Of a stretch of 64,000 nucleotides of DNA, positions 18,191-28,751 are shown one piece after another. The position numbers and the translations under genes are program-made. The stretch covers positions 62,001-126,000 of the forward strand of contig CAJTQI010000002.1 in assembly GCA_910578645.1 (NCBI GenBank), given 5' to 3'. This stretch comes from an uncultured Lachnospiraceae bacterium (GTDB taxonomy: Bacteria; Bacillota; Clostridia; Lachnospirales; Lachnospiraceae). The notes under the pieces are model-generated. The model was not told where the DNA came from, did no database searches, and saw nothing but the letters and a program-made list of their open reading frames with translations. Each line of letters starts with the position of its first letter. Positions within the stretch are counted from its first letter, which is position 1.

Positions 18191-18220
18191 CTCCGCAGGA
18201 ATTTCCTGCGGAGTTTTTTT
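18191..18220 (+). terminator. Rho-independent terminator after rpsI
   Basis: CTCCGCAGGA (18191-18200) pairs with TCCTGCGGAG (18204-18213) around a 3-nt loop, followed by seven T. Confidence 0.92.
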
Positions 18221-18223
18221 GGC

Positions 18224-18252
18224 TTAACATTTGAGGGTATTAGGGGTATAAT
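18224..18252 (+). promoter_or_regulatory. Sigma-A promoter upstream of the DpnI-type gene
   Basis: TTAACA (18224-18229), 17 bp, TATAAT (18247-18252). It lies directly after the rpsI terminator and leaves a leader of about 170 nt. A second possible -35 (TTGACA, 18310-18315) lacks a good -10. Confidence 0.65.
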
Positions 18253-18432
18253 ATGGTTCAAAGCAATATGGATAATGTAGATGCTTGTATGTGTGATGTA
18301 AAAAATATTTTGACAAAGGTATTATTTCTAATTAAGAGACACACCTAAAGTTTTCAATTGATACTCTTTATTCACTGAGGGTAAGGCGAAAGCGGATATA
18401 GTCTATAGAAGAAAAAGGAGTGTGCGGTATTT

Positions 18433-19203
18433 TTGATAAATTTACACTTTGATGAAACGTTAGGTGAGAAATATAAAAGTAAAACTCAAAAAATAAGGGT
18501 GATGAGTGAAAACTGGATTGGGCAAAATATGTTTTGTCCGTGTTGTGGAAATCCACATATTTTTAAATTAAAGAACAATCTTCCGGTTGCTGATATGAAA
18601 TGTGATAATTGTCAGGAAATATTTGAATTAAAAAGCACAGAAAGAAAAATTGGTAAAAAGATTAATAATGGCGCTTACTCGACAATGATGGAAAGGATAA
18701 CAAGCTTTACGAATCCAGGGCTATTTATTATGCGTTATTCTGCAGATTATGACGTGACAGATTTAATTTTTGTTCCGAAATTTTTCTTTATTCCGGAGAT
18801 AATAGAAAAAAGAAAACCGCTTTCGTCTACAGCGCGTCGGGCAGGATGGGTGGGGTGCAATATTTTATATTCTGAAATTCCGGATGATGGGAGAATAGGC
18901 ATGATTAAAAATGGGATAGTTTCATCTATCAGCGAAGTGGTAGAAAACTATACCAGGATAAAAAAGTTGGAAATTCAGAATATGAGCGCAAGGTCATGGC
19001 TGTTTGATGTATTGAATTGTGTTCAGGATATACAATCAGATGAATTTTGTTTGCAGGATATGTATACATATACTGAGACCTTACGACGACAACATATAAA
19101 TAACCACAATATTGAGGCGAAAATCCGTCAGCAGTTGCAGTTCTTAAGAGATAAAGGATTTATAGAGTTTTTAGGCGGAGGACACTATAGAAAACGGTTT
19201 TAA
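18433..19203 (+). CDS. dpnI: DpnI-type restriction endonuclease (cuts methylated GATC)
   Basis: The 256-residue protein matches DpnI along its whole length as I remember it. The N-terminal PD-(D/E)xK catalytic domain has Asp54 (PVAD), Glu65 and Lys67 (FELKS). A zinc ribbon is formed by Cys35, Cys38, Cys57 and Cys60. The segments ARRAGWVGCNI and KIRQQLQFLRDKGFIEF belong to the core and the C-terminal winged helix that also reads the methylated site. TTG 18433 is the start because MINLHF aligns with the DpnI N-terminus and AAAAAGGAG precedes it. Type IIM enzymes cut G(m6A)TC. No dam-like methylase, dpnC or dpnD is adjacent. Its AT-rich codon use differs from its neighbours and suggests transfer. 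Confidence 0.93.
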   Translation: MINLHFDETLGEKYKSKTQKIRVMSENWIGQNMFCPCCGNPHIFKLKNNLPVADMKCDNCQEIFELKSTERKIGKKINNGAYSTMMERITSFTNPGLFIMRYSADYDVTDLIFVPKFFFIPEIIEKRKPLSSTARRAGWVGCNILYSEIPDDGRIGMIKNGIVSSISEVVENYTRIKKLEIQNMSARSWLFDVLNCVQDIQSDEFCLQDMYTYTETLRRQHINNHNIEAKIRQQLQFLRDKGFIEFLGGGHYRKRF

Positions 19204-19241
19204 ATAGAGAAGTGTGGCACATCCATTGCATGGGGGAGTAT

Positions 19242-20087
19242 ATGAAATACCAACTATTACTATTCGATTTAGACGACACATTACTGCGCAGTGATAAAAC
19301 CATTTCTGATTTTACGTTGCAGGCGCTCAAGGCGTGCAGAGAAAAAGGAATGAGGATAGGAATATCTACTTCCAGAAGCGAACAAAGTTCATTGGTCTTT
19401 ATTGATGAACTTAGGCCGGATATCATTATTTCCAGTGGGGGAGCCCTAGTGAAATATAACGGCACATATATTTATGAAGCCGGATTTACAGAAGAAGAAA
19501 CAACAGATATGATTCAGACAGCCAGGGATATATGCGGCATAGACTGTTTAATCACAATCGATACGGTGGAAAAGCATTACTGGAACTATAAAGGAGAGCC
19601 GAAACAGTATAGCAGTGACCCCAACCAGTATAAAGGGTGGCACAGTACAGTTTACACAGACTTCAAGGAGTTTACAGAATGTGCGTTAAAGATGTGCGTG
19701 GAGATACCTGACCCTGCCATAGCAGTGAAATTGCAGGAGACGCTGGATGATTGTGACAGTGTAAAATTTTCGGATGGGGACTGGTATAAGTTTACGAAGA
19801 AATCTGTTACAAAAGAAAGCGCTATTTTACATATGTGCGGTATATGCGGCATAACACCGGAAGAAACCATAGCTTTTGGTGATGATTATGCGGATATAGG
19901 GATGCTTAAGCTTTGCGGGAAGGGCATCGCAATGGGCAATGCGGTGGAAGCGGTCAAAATGGCGGCGGATGAGGTCATTGGGGACAATAACAATGACGGA
20001 ATCGCACATTACCTGATGAATTGCAGTTTTATTGACAATCTTTTCACAATCAGATATGATAAGACTGAAAAACAAAATTTATTATAA
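19242..20087 (+). CDS. Cof-type HAD-family phosphatase
   Basis: The 281-residue product has HAD motif I DLDDTLL (Asp9, Asp11), a Cof-type cap domain and motif IV GDDYADIGML near the C-terminus. It is probably a cytoplasmic sugar-phosphate or FMN/PLP-type phosphatase; the substrate is not predictable. The start is ATG 19242 with GGGGGAG just before it. It follows the DpnI gene by 38 bp and may share its transcript. Confidence 0.88.
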   Translation: MKYQLLLFDLDDTLLRSDKTISDFTLQALKACREKGMRIGISTSRSEQSSLVFIDELRPDIIISSGGALVKYNGTYIYEAGFTEEETTDMIQTARDICGIDCLITIDTVEKHYWNYKGEPKQYSSDPNQYKGWHSTVYTDFKEFTECALKMCVEIPDPAIAVKLQETLDDCDSVKFSDGDWYKFTKKSVTKESAILHMCGICGITPEETIAFGDDYADIGMLKLCGKGIAMGNAVEAVKMAADEVIGDNNNDGIAHYLMNCSFIDNLFTIRYDKTEKQNLL

Positions 20088-20112
20088 TGAAATTTGATGA
20101 CAGGAGCCCGCC

Positions 20113-21897
20113 ATGAGAGCAAACGCTAAGATTCTGATTATCCTAAATAGTATCGAAAGCCTTTTCACGGCGTGGGCTTTTATGAAGGCGGGAAGAATGG
20201 AGCCTGGCAATATTCTGGTTGGGGTGGTTTTCATGCTGGCCTTTTTCCTGTATCGAAATATCAGCGTCCGGCTTTCTCTCAAGCCTTTTGCATATGCGAA
20301 AAACGTAAGGTATACGGCTATTGTTTTGTCAGTTTTGTATACCATATTTTATATGGCGGTAGATTATCCGCGTTATATTGAGACATTGACGAACAAGTTT
20401 TACCAGTTAATTGTCTTGTCGTCTGTTTTTCTTGGCTTTTTTATTTGCTTCTATAAACTGTTATTGTTCCTTTTTTCCTATAGCGGGGATAAAGAAACAT
20501 TAAAAAGGATTCTGTATATGCCGGAAGGCAGACAGGGGATAAAAAGGCTTTCTCTGTACTGCTATCTTTTCTGTCTTATCTGTTGGCTTCCTTATTTTTT
20601 ATACCAGTATCCGGGGATTATGACGCCTGACAGTATCAACCAGTTGGAGCAGGTGCTTAGACTGATTGGGTACAATAATCATCATCCTTTTGTGCATACG
20701 ATGATTTTTTCATTATTTTACCATATTGGGTACGCGGTTTCTTCCAATATGGTAGTTGCTGTTTCTTTTTATACCTTTTTCCAGATGTGCTTTCTGGCTT
20801 TCAGCATCTTTTATTTTCTCAAGACATTGGAAATATTCCATATCAGGCAGGGCATTATGATATTGATTGCGCTGTTCTATTCGTTTGTTCCCTATCATGC
20901 TGTTTTTTCTGTCACTGTGTGGAAAGATATTCCTTTTGCGGCAGTGGTGCTTTTGTTTAGCTGTTCCATCTTGCGCATGATGAAGCAGACCGGGCCACGG
21001 GAGTTGGCGATGTTTATTTTTTCGGGCACTATGGTGTGCCTGTTGCGCTCTAACGGTTGGTACGGCTTTCTGTTCTGTATGCCGTTTCTGCTTTTTTATT
21101 ACCGCAGGGAGGCAAAGACAATGTTTCCGGCCCTTGGGAGTATCCTGCTTATGGTGGTTATCGTAAAATATCCTGTCATGAATGCATTGCACGTCATGCA
21201 GCCGGATTTGATTGAGTCGTTGTCTATCCCTACTCAGCAAATTGCGGCAGTTCTGTGTAATGACAGGGAATTGAGCGAGGAGCAAAGAGAATTAATTGAA
21301 AATGTGATTGATACGACATATATCAAGGAACTGTATAACCCGACTTTTGCCGATAATATGAAGGAGTTGGTGCGTGCCGGGAACCAGGAGTATCTGGCAG
21401 CACATAAGGGAGAATATCTGAAACTCTGGGCACAACTGGGATTGGCTTATCCGGGAGACTATATGAAGGCATATATCAACCAGACTTACGGATACTGGTA
21501 TCCGGATTCTTTTTATCTTGTTGCCGAGGGCGAAGGAATTAGCGCGACTGAGCTTGGCGTGTCGCATACGCCGCTGATTGGCGGGCCGATTGTGGTGAAG
21601 ACGAAGGAAATTGCGTTGAAACTTGGTGGGATGGTGCCGATTTATGGGCTTTTGTGGAGTATGGGTGTTGCCTTTTATGTCCTGCTATTCTGTATCGGCA
21701 ATGCCTTTGCGAGGGATGAGAAGAGAAAACTGGTGTCTTATCTTCCGAGTTTTGCTCTCTATCTGACGGTTATGGTGGCAACGCCTGTGGCGACAGATTT
21801 CAGATATGTCTATTTTATGGTGTTCGCGGTGCCCTTTTATCTGATGGTGGCGGTGGCGGATATCCAAAATGTTTCTATTAAAGAGATTATTCATTAA
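20113..21897 (+). CDS. DUF6020-like polytopic membrane protein
   Basis: The 594-residue protein has about 12 hydrophobic segments. A conserved-looking central part, YPGIMTPDSINQ followed by NNHHPFVHT and VTVWKDIPFAAV, resembles DUF6020 proteins that are common in Lachnospiraceae and lactobacilli and may be GT-C-fold glycosyltransferases. The extracytoplasmic loop after PTQQIAAV would be a substrate domain. Its function is not established. Its last codons overlap the pseudo-spacer of the minus-strand CRISPR-like RNA described below. Confidence 0.7.
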   Translation: MRANAKILIILNSIESLFTAWAFMKAGRMEPGNILVGVVFMLAFFLYRNISVRLSLKPFAYAKNVRYTAIVLSVLYTIFYMAVDYPRYIETLTNKFYQLIVLSSVFLGFFICFYKLLLFLFSYSGDKETLKRILYMPEGRQGIKRLSLYCYLFCLICWLPYFLYQYPGIMTPDSINQLEQVLRLIGYNNHHPFVHTMIFSLFYHIGYAVSSNMVVAVSFYTFFQMCFLAFSIFYFLKTLEIFHIRQGIMILIALFYSFVPYHAVFSVTVWKDIPFAAVVLLFSCSILRMMKQTGPRELAMFIFSGTMVCLLRSNGWYGFLFCMPFLLFYYRREAKTMFPALGSILLMVVIVKYPVMNALHVMQPDLIESLSIPTQQIAAVLCNDRELSEEQRELIENVIDTTYIKELYNPTFADNMKELVRAGNQEYLAAHKGEYLKLWAQLGLAYPGDYMKAYINQTYGYWYPDSFYLVAEGEGISATELGVSHTPLIGGPIVVKTKEIALKLGGMVPIYGLLWSMGVAFYVLLFCIGNAFARDEKRKLVSYLPSFALYLTVMVATPVATDFRYVYFMVFAVPFYLMVAVADIQNVSIKEIIH

Positions 21898-21929
21898 AAA
21901 TACTACCTTTACATTCCACTATGTAAAAC
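21871..21929 (-). ncRNA. creR: CreR-like autoregulatory crRNA (degenerate repeat plus pseudo-spacer)
   Basis: On the minus strand, 21929-21907 is a shortened copy of the array repeat. The first five bases (GTTTT) are kept, seven internal bases are missing, and 16 of the remaining 18 match. The Cas6 hairpin is kept or strengthened: TTTACAT pairs with ATGTAAA around AGTGGA. From 21906 downwards the sequence GTAGTATTTTTAATGAATAA follows as a pseudo-spacer. It matches the plus strand at 22057-22077 in 19 of 21 positions, with the first 11 perfect. That site is next to CCA and overlaps the cas -35 region when extended to a 36-nt spacer. The arrangement fits a Cascade-guiding RNA with partial complementarity that represses rather than cleaves. 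Expression is inferred, not shown. Confidence 0.78.
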
Positions 21930-21930
21930 C

Positions 21931-21959
21931 ATTATATTGTTTTGTGCGATGTAATGCAA
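21931..21959 (-). promoter_or_regulatory. Promoter for the CreR-like RNA
   Basis: On the minus strand TTGCAT (21959-21954), a 17-bp spacer and TATAAT (21936-21931) precede the degenerate repeat. The predicted start near 21924 is inside the repeat, right at the hairpin, which explains why the 5' part of the repeat is not needed. The same hexamer pair serves the SDR gene at 32782-32810. Confidence 0.62.
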
Positions 21960-22056
21960 CTGGCAAGTTTTGCTTCCGCGGGCAATAAGCTACGTGGAGA
22001 TTTATAGGCGAAAAGTAGTAGATAATTTTAAGTAGTATTGGAATATAAATTTACCA

Positions 22057-22092
22057 GTAGTATTTTTTATTAATAATGTAATTGACAATATA
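22057..22092 (+). promoter_or_regulatory. Predicted target site of the CreR-like RNA in the cas promoter
   Basis: GTAGTATTTTT at 22057-22067 equals the seed of the minus-strand pseudo-spacer, and matching continues to 22077 with two mismatches (positions 12 and 15). CCA at 22054-22056 is in the PAM position used by some type I-B systems. A 36-nt footprint would cover the -35 hexamer at 22082-22087. Confidence 0.7.
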
Positions 22093-22110
22093 TATAATAC
22101 CTGTTATAGT
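22082..22110 (+). promoter_or_regulatory. Sigma-A promoter of the cas operon
   Basis: TTGACA (22082-22087), 17 bp, TATAGT (22105-22110) with an extended TGT. It lies 40 bp before the cas6 start codon. Confidence 0.82.
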
Positions 22111-22149
22111 CTTCTTATGAAAACTACAAAGATGGAAGGAGGTGATTTA

Positions 22150-22872
22150 ATGAACCAATTTAAACTGACTTTTCGATTGGAAAATAACAGGTTGCCCAAA
22201 TCGTTAGATAAGGCTATCGTCAGTTTCTTGAAAGCGGCGGCAGAGAATTATTCGCCTGTTTTTTTTAATAAATTATACGACAAAAGCAAATCCATCATAA
22301 AAGGATATACATATTCATGTTATCTACCGGGAGCAAAATTTTGTGGGAATACAATTGAACTTTCAAGGGAGGAGTTCACACTGTTTTTCTCGGATATAGA
22401 CCAGGCAGAGTTTTTACATTTTTTCAACGCATTTCAAGGGATGAAGCACAAGAAATATCCGCTCGGCGGCAATTCTATGGAACTTGTGTCGATACGTATG
22501 CAGGAATTAAATGAAATCAAGGAAAATGAAATTATCGTCAAGATGCAAAGCCCGCTGATTGTCAGGCGCCACAATGCAGAGGACAATTCGGATATTTACT
22601 ATACCTGTGAGACAGAAGGGTTTGCGGAGGCGCTTAAGGACAATGTGGGAATTTTCCTGGATAGGATGGGTATAGACATTTCGGCGTCAGATTTTTCGAT
22701 TGAGGTTGTGAAGGGCAAAAAGGTGGTGGCTCCTGTATTTGAAAGAAATGTAGATGCGTCTATCGGCATATATAAGTTGTCCGGTTCGCCCCGGCTTTTG
22801 AATATACTTTATTTGGCAGGGCTTGGGGTCCGCAGGTCTGCGGGGCATGGAAAATTTGAAGTAATCGGTTAG
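22150..22872 (+). CDS. cas6: CRISPR endoribonuclease Cas6 (type I-B)
   Basis: The 240-residue RAMP protein has the C-terminal glycine-rich loop GLGVRRSAGHGKF, which identifies Cas6. It cuts the pre-crRNA at the base of the repeat hairpin and leaves an 8-nt tag, here probably ending in GTAAAT. A full AGGAGGTGA ribosome binding site fixes ATG 22150; an upstream in-frame ATG at 22117 precedes that site and lies at the predicted transcript start. It is the first gene of the cas operon. Confidence 0.93.
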   Translation: MNQFKLTFRLENNRLPKSLDKAIVSFLKAAAENYSPVFFNKLYDKSKSIIKGYTYSCYLPGAKFCGNTIELSREEFTLFFSDIDQAEFLHFFNAFQGMKHKKYPLGGNSMELVSIRMQELNEIKENEIIVKMQSPLIVRRHNAEDNSDIYYTCETEGFAEALKDNVGIFLDRMGIDISASDFSIEVVKGKKVVAPVFERNVDASIGIYKLSGSPRLLNILYLAGLGVRRSAGHGKFEVIG

Positions 22873-22887
22873 AAAGGAGGGGACAGA

Positions 22888-24556
22888 TTGGACAGGATGA
22901 TTGTGCCGCTCGGTGATTTCTTAAAGAATGCGGGAGTGGTCGGACTGAGATATTTATTGGATGAATCGGGCGTAGATGAAGAGAACTACGGCATTACCGA
23001 GGACGGACAGGGCATATGGCTTAGGCGGGAGTTTGTTGCCAGTGCGGACTGGACGGATATGTATTTCAAGTCTTTTGTCGGGAAGTATGGCGCTTCTACA
23101 GTTTATGAGGCAGTGCTGGATAAAATAGAAACTATTTTGGACTGTGGCGAGAGTGAGGAGTGGAAGCCGGCAGGCTGCAAAGAAGATTTAAAATTTATCA
23201 ATGACAAGCTTCTCTCCAAAAGTTACCAGTCGGGTTTTGAGAATAGAAAGCATGAGATGGCAAACCCCGAGATATATGAGCTGTTAAAAAGCAGCAAGTT
23301 GAAAAGCAATATGGAAAAGGATGAACTGCTACGAAGGCTCCAGGAGCTCCGGGAATTTTTGGAACAGCCGTTGTGTGAAGAGACTTTTTCCATGAAAAGT
23401 ATTATCTATAACTATATTAACCGCTTTTGGGATGGCAAGAGTTTCCTGTTGAGGGCAAATGCGGCGAAAGATATGCGGAATGTATTTGATGCGGATTTCT
23501 CGGAACCGTTGAAAAAATATGCAGTGGCGTCCCATGACAAGGCAAAAGACTTGTGTATTGACTGTAATGGGCGGATGGACGGAAAGGAAAAAATATCCAT
23601 CGCGTTTATGAAAGACCAGGCGGACGATTTGGCGAGGAAACGTTCGGCTTTCTGGAATTGCAAGGTGGACGCCTATTTGTGCCCGATGTGTGCGTTTGTT
23701 TACTCCTTGGCGCCTTTGGGGTTCAATCTGGTGGGCAATAGATTTGTCTTTTTAAATGTGAATAAAGATGTAGATAGTCTGCTAGCGGCAAATCGAGTGA
23801 GTGGGAAATCTATTCATGAGGCGAAGAAGGAGGATGATGAGAAGTATTCTTCCTGGGTTGCGAGGACCATCGATATCCTTTTGCGCGAGAAGAGCAAAGA
23901 ACTTGCGAATATACAAGTGGTTTCCCGGGGAAGGGATGAGGGGGAGCGGTATACTTTTGACGTGATTGCCAAGGATGTTCTGCAGGTATTGGCTGATGAG
24001 AATGTAAAGAAAGACTTAAAAAGGCTGAGTGAGCACCCTTATGTAAAAGTGGGAAAGGATTACTGGAATATCCATGAGGAAACAATTCTGAATATCCTCC
24101 GTTACCATAAACAATATGGCATGATAAACAAGCTACTGAAAATGGCGATTGAAAACAGCGGTTTCCTGCCCGGTGTAATCTATATTTATGATATTCAGTG
24201 TAGGACGAGCTCCATACAAAGAAACAAGGAACACAAGCCTATAGGAGGTGAGATGATGAATCGGTATACGGTGAGGGATGAGGGCTATAAACTGCGCAAT
24301 GCTTTGCTCGGAGCCAAAGGGACGACAGACGACGCATGTATCAGGGGAACGGTTTACCAACTCTTGAATGCACTCTCGGTGGGCAATGTGGAGCATTTTA
24401 TGGAAGTGATTATGCGCGTTTATTGTTCCACAAAACTGCAGGTTCCGAATGCATTTATAGAATTTTTGAAAGACAGGGATACATTTGTAGAGTATGGATA
24501 CGCTTTCCTGTTAGGATTACAGGGAAGCCACCGCATAGAGAAGGAGGAGAGGATAA

Positions 24557-24564
<8 letters not shown>
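22888..24564 (+). CDS. cas8b: Type I-B Cascade large subunit Cas8b (Cst1-like CXXC-CXXC protein)
   Basis: The 558-residue protein has two zinc-ribbon half-sites: Cys223/Cys226 in LCIDC and Cys265/Cys268 in LCPMC. This is the CXXC...CXXC pattern of the Cst1/Cas8b1 family. It should recognise the PAM and recruit Cas3. TTG 22888 is the start, with AAAGGAGG 7 bp upstream. It overlaps cas7 by 8 bp. Confidence 0.88.
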
Positions 24565-26138
<1,574 letters not shown>

Positions 26139-26307
26139 AACATGAAGAAACTTTATGGCGGTAAAGCGGGCTGTTTAAGAGTTGTTAAGTGCTTAGGAGA
26201 AAAGTCTGCGATTTACTGGAAAATCCATATGATAGTGGAACTATTGTGGATGGCATATATAGTACAGCGAAGTACGTAAGAAAAAGAGAAAGGATAATAC
26301 AGGGAAA

Positions 26308-28659
26308 ATGGAATATTATGCAAAGTCGCCAGTCTATGGTCTGTCTAATGAAGAGAGAAAACATCTATTGGAACAGTTGGACAGGATATTTGCCACATTA
26401 GGGGAACAGTTGGATGAGAATGGACAAGCTGTGCTGCGCAGATACCAAAACCGATTAATGTCAGGTTCTGCTATAGACGAGCACAAAACACTCCGTGAGC
26501 ATCTGGAGGAAACAGTACGGTGCGCGGAGGATTTTTTCCATATATATGGAAGCTATTTTACGGAAAAGGAAAAGAAGTTGATACTCTGCGCATGCGGCAT
26601 GCATGATATTGGGAAAGCAAACTGTATTTTTCAGTCAAAAGTCAGCGATGGATGGGAAGAAAAAGAGAGGAAACAGGTTATTCAGATTCCTCACGGTTTT
26701 TTAAGCGCGTTCATTATGTCAGAGGAAGCATTTCTTATGGAGCATCCTGATTGGAATGAGGATGATTTCAGCGCATTGCTTACTGCGGTCTATTACCATC
26801 ACAACCGCAAAGATAGCTATACGGCAAAAGAACTGGAAGCGTATTGCCAACAGTATTATCTTGATTTTGTACGGGAGTATATGAATGATGAAAGCATTTC
26901 TGCAGATTTTTTGAATAAAAATAAATTGCTCTTTTCAACCCGGGCGGATACATGGCAGGACATTGTAGATGAAGATTTATGGTGCGAGTATATGCTTATA
27001 AAAGGGATGCTCAATAAGTTTGACTGGACAGTCAGCGCCGGATATGACAGGGCAGAAATTGCTACGGACATAGATGCAAAAGAGTTATGCAGGAATGTTG
27101 AGGCGGCGTTATCAGGCGGCCTAAGACCGGCACAGAAATTTATGTTGGACAATAAAGACAGGAACGTAGCCGTTATTGCGCCCACCGGTTCAGGTAAGAC
27201 GGAGGCGGCTCTTTTGTGGCTCGATGGGGAAAAAGGGTTTTATACGCTTCCCTTAAAAGTGTCCTCCAATGCAATTTATAAAAGAATAAAGGAAAGATAC
27301 CGCTATGAGGATACAGCGCTTCTGCATTCAGACAGTATGAACAGTTACCTTATGGCATCAGGGGATGATATGGAGGACGGATACAGGAAGTATGAGCAGG
27401 CAAAACTGCTTTCTTACCCGCTCACCGTGTGCACTGTGGACCAATTGTTCCGGTTTGTCTATAAAGCGTTGGGGACGGAAGTTTTTGCGGCTACCCTGAA
27501 ATATTCGAAAATTGTTATTGACGAGATACAATCCTACTCACCTAAAATAGTCGCCGCCTTGATTTTCGGGCTGAAAGAGTTAAAGCAGATGGGAGGGAAG
27601 TTTGCGATTATTACAGCGACTTTCCCGCCGGTTTTGCAGCATTTTATGAAGAAAAATAAACTTATGGAAGGCAAGGATTACATCTGCAAGGATTTCTCTG
27701 ATACAGCCAGTATGCCAAGGCACCGGATTGCAGTCGTAGAGGATGATTTTGATATAGACACAATAGTGGAGGAGGCGGACAGGAAAAAAGTTCTCGTAAT
27801 TTGCAATACCGTTTCCAAGGCGCAGCGGGTATACCAGGAAATTAGAAACAGAGGCGTGGGGGCCGGGCTTTTGCATTCACGTTTTATAAGGGCAGACAGA
27901 GAGATACTGGAAAAGAGGATTATGGATTTCTCGGAAAATATGTCCGAGGCCGGCGTATGGGTGACGACACAGATTGTGGAGGCGAGTCTGGATATTGACT
28001 TTGATATCCTGCATACGGAAATGTGCACTGCAGACAGCCTGTTGCAGAGAATGGGACGGTGTAACAGGGCAGGAAAAAAGAATACGGAATTGCCAAATGT
28101 GGTTGTATACTATAACAATGCAGGACGAGGGACGGTTTATGATAAAGATATCTATGACCGTTCGGCGGACTTATTGAGAAAATATGCGGGTGAAATCATT
28201 TCTGAGGCGGATAAGACAAAATACATCAACGAAGTGTATGATGTGGCCAGTATTAAGAAGACAAAATATTTTCGGCAGATTGAGGAAAATTTGGAGCATT
28301 TCCAGGCGCTTATGCCTTCGGAGTATGATGCCCAGGAGGCGAAAGATGATTTCAGGGCTATACAGAGCGTCACGGTTATTCCGGATAAAGTATATCACCA
28401 AAATCAGGATTTTATAGAAGAAATCGATAGATTCATTAGCGTCCCACATATGGATAAAGGCGTCCGGAATCTGTTAAAATCCAGAATAATGTCCATGACA
28501 TTAAGCCTGAATATCAACTATGGCATTCCACAGGGTATTGACAGAGGGACAATAGGGAGGAATGATATTCACCGGACAAGCTTAAAATATGATTTCGACG
28601 GACATAGCGGATTGGGACTTCTGTTAGATAAAACAGAGGACGAAAGTTTTTTCATTTGA
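26308..28659 (+). CDS. cas3: CRISPR helicase-nuclease Cas3 (HD domain fused to DExH helicase)
   Basis: The 783-residue protein has an N-terminal HD nuclease (ACGMHDIGK and YYHHN) and a superfamily 2 helicase: Walker A APTGSGKTEAA, motif II VIDEIQSYSP (DEIQ rather than DEAH), motif III TATFP, and motif VI QRMGRCNRAG. It unwinds and degrades target DNA after Cascade recruits it. ATG 26308 is likely, with AGGG close upstream and AAAGGA further back. All nuclease and ATPase motifs look intact, so interference should be functional. Confidence 0.94.
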   Translation: MEYYAKSPVYGLSNEERKHLLEQLDRIFATLGEQLDENGQAVLRRYQNRLMSGSAIDEHKTLREHLEETVRCAEDFFHIYGSYFTEKEKKLILCACGMHDIGKANCIFQSKVSDGWEEKERKQVIQIPHGFLSAFIMSEEAFLMEHPDWNEDDFSALLTAVYYHHNRKDSYTAKELEAYCQQYYLDFVREYMNDESISADFLNKNKLLFSTRADTWQDIVDEDLWCEYMLIKGMLNKFDWTVSAGYDRAEIATDIDAKELCRNVEAALSGGLRPAQKFMLDNKDRNVAVIAPTGSGKTEAALLWLDGEKGFYTLPLKVSSNAIYKRIKERYRYEDTALLHSDSMNSYLMASGDDMEDGYRKYEQAKLLSYPLTVCTVDQLFRFVYKALGTEVFAATLKYSKIVIDEIQSYSPKIVAALIFGLKELKQMGGKFAIITATFPPVLQHFMKKNKLMEGKDYICKDFSDTASMPRHRIAVVEDDFDIDTIVEEADRKKVLVICNTVSKAQRVYQEIRNRGVGAGLLHSRFIRADREILEKRIMDFSENMSEAGVWVTTQIVEASLDIDFDILHTEMCTADSLLQRMGRCNRAGKKNTELPNVVVYYNNAGRGTVYDKDIYDRSADLLRKYAGEIISEADKTKYINEVYDVASIKKTKYFRQIEENLEHFQALMPSEYDAQEAKDDFRAIQSVTVIPDKVYHQNQDFIEEIDRFISVPHMDKGVRNLLKSRIMSMTLSLNINYGIPQGIDRGTIGRNDIHRTSLKYDFDGHSGLGLLLDKTEDESFFI

Positions 28660-28751
28660 TGTATGGTTTTGGATGGCTACAGCTTTCAGGTGGTGTGACG
28701 CAAGGAATTTGCCGGATGGCATATTTCTATTGAGAGGAACGGAGTGTCGGC

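Noticed and set aside
22117..22149. Longer Cas6 start at ATG 22117
   Set aside because: The strong AGGAGGTGA lies after it and before ATG 22150, and 22117 coincides with the predicted transcript start.
26189..26401. 70-residue open frame between cas5 and cas3
   Set aside because: It overlaps the cas3 start in another frame and has no recognisable motif.
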